Positions 6,575-7,077 of a DNA stretch of 7,077 nt are shown in pieces. How positions within the stretch are numbered: position 1 is the stretch's first letter; every line of letters starts with the position of its first letter. A program made the position numbers and the translations under genes. This DNA comes from Kouleothrix aurantiaca (GTDB lineage Bacteria > Chloroflexota > Chloroflexia > Chloroflexales > Roseiflexaceae). The notes beneath the pieces were generated by a model. It was not told the DNA's origin. It saw nothing but the letters and a program-made list of their open reading frames with translations, and did not search any database. The DNA lies in contig LJCR01000108.1 of assembly GCA_001399705.1 (NCBI GenBank), positions 1-7,077 of the forward strand, given 5' to 3'.

Positions 6575-7077
6575 GTGCGCTTTGCAGCGCCGGCGGCCGT
6601 GCGGCTGACGCTGCGTAACAAGCGCGTGCTCGTCGTGCTCGACAACGCTGAGCAGCTGCTCGGCGCCGCCCCGCAGCTGGCCGAATTGCTGGCCGCCACG
6701 TCGGGCCTGAAATTCCTGGTCACCAGCCGCACGCCGCTGCACATCAGCGGTGAGCACGAGCTGCTCGTTGAGCCATTGGCCCTGCCAGGGGGCAATGCCG
6801 CGCCGGCGACACTGGGCGAATTCCCGGCGGTGCAGCTCTTTGCCCAGCGCGCGCAGGCAGTGCAGCCCGATTTTGTACTTTCCAAAGAGAATATCGGCGC
6901 GGTGGTTGAAATCTGCCGCCGGCTGGATGGCCTGCCGCTGGCGATCGAGCTGGCGGCCGCGCGCGCCAAGCTATTTTCGCCACAGGCGCTGCTGGCCCGT
7001 CTTGAGGCAGCAGAAGGCGCGGCGCCCGACATACTCACCAGCGGCGCGCGCGACCTGCCAGCGCGCCAGCAAACCCT
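6575..7077 (+). CDS. STAND/NB-ARC ATPase fragment (LuxR-regulator type), lacks P-loop; probable 5'-truncated remnant, 3' end beyond window
   Basis: An open plus-strand frame runs to the right edge with no stop. From about 6611 it matches the middle of STAND-class ATPases: LRNKRVLVVLDNAEQLL holds the Walker B strand (family form LDN), followed by KFLVTSRTPL (sensor/RNBS-B-like TSR), ICRRLDGLPLAIELAAAR (GLPL motif) and ending near ARDLPARQQT, a stretch typical just before the winged-helix region. Such proteins are large ATP-dependent switches with C-terminal repeats, often fused to LuxR, SARP or cyclase domains. The Walker A loop, which should lie roughly 50-70 residues upstream of Walker B, is absent: no GxxxxGK[S/T] was found in any plus-strand frame from 6312 to 6600. 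There is no in-frame ATG or good ribosome-binding site. The start given is only the first in-frame GTG upstream of the similarity and is arbitrary. Truncation by deletion or recombination is the simplest reading; a sequencing or assembly break is possible. Family identity is firm, intactness is not. Confidence 0.7.
   Translation, partial: MRFAAPAAVRLTLRNKRVLVVLDNAEQLLGAAPQLAELLAATSGLKFLVTSRTPLHISGEHELLVEPLALPGGNAAPATLGEFPAVQLFAQRAQAVQPDFVLSKENIGAVVEICRRLDGLPLAIELAAARAKLFSPQALLARLEAAEGAAPDILTSGARDLPARQQT

Noticed and set aside
6508..7038. 176-codon minus-strand frame opposite the ATPase fragment
   Set aside because: Ser/Ala/Arg-rich antisense shadow; the plus strand carries the Walker B, TSR and GLPL motifs in order.

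Overview
This is a GC-rich window (about 60% by eye) made up almost entirely of signal-transduction genes. Four genes lie head to tail on the minus strand, and part of a fifth lies on the plus strand at the right edge. Soluble kinases with many PAS domains, NarL-type two-component pairs and a STAND/NB-ARC ATPase of the LuxR-regulator type together suggest a Chloroflexota bacterium, perhaps of the Chloroflexus/Roseiflexus/Kouleothrix/Herpetosiphon kind. That assignment rests on gene style only and is moderate at best.

Layout in minus-strand transcription order: (1) a 760-aa soluble histidine kinase with four PAS-type domains and a NarL-class catalytic core (HisKA_3 plus HATPase), start at 6311, stop at 4029. 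(2) A 215-aa NarL/FixJ-family response regulator, 3904 to 3257, probably its partner. (3) An 897-aa hybrid histidine kinase, 3112 to 419, with four PAS-type domains, a classical HisKA/HATPase core and a C-terminal receiver. (4) The first 96 residues of a receiver-domain protein, start at 289, running off the left edge; it has Glu where the phospho-accepting Asp should be. The gaps are 124, 144 and 129 bp. Each gap holds a strong inverted repeat, so the genes may be one operon with internal control points or a set of separately controlled units.

No transmembrane segment is apparent in either kinase, so both probably sense cytoplasmic signals. A simple reading is that kinase 1 phosphorylates the NarL-type regulator, which controls transcription, while the hybrid kinase and the atypical receiver form a second, phosphorelay-like branch. 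Cross-talk between the branches is inference.

On the plus strand, from about 6575 to the right edge, an open frame encodes the Walker B to GLPL part of a STAND ATPase. No Walker A P-loop and no convincing start lie upstream, so it looks like a 5'-truncated remnant. The 6312-6574 gap holds no recognisable gene; it has a modest hairpin and a consensus Shine-Dalgarno sequence in front of a four-codon ORF. No tRNA, rRNA, CRISPR array, insertion sequence or origin was seen.
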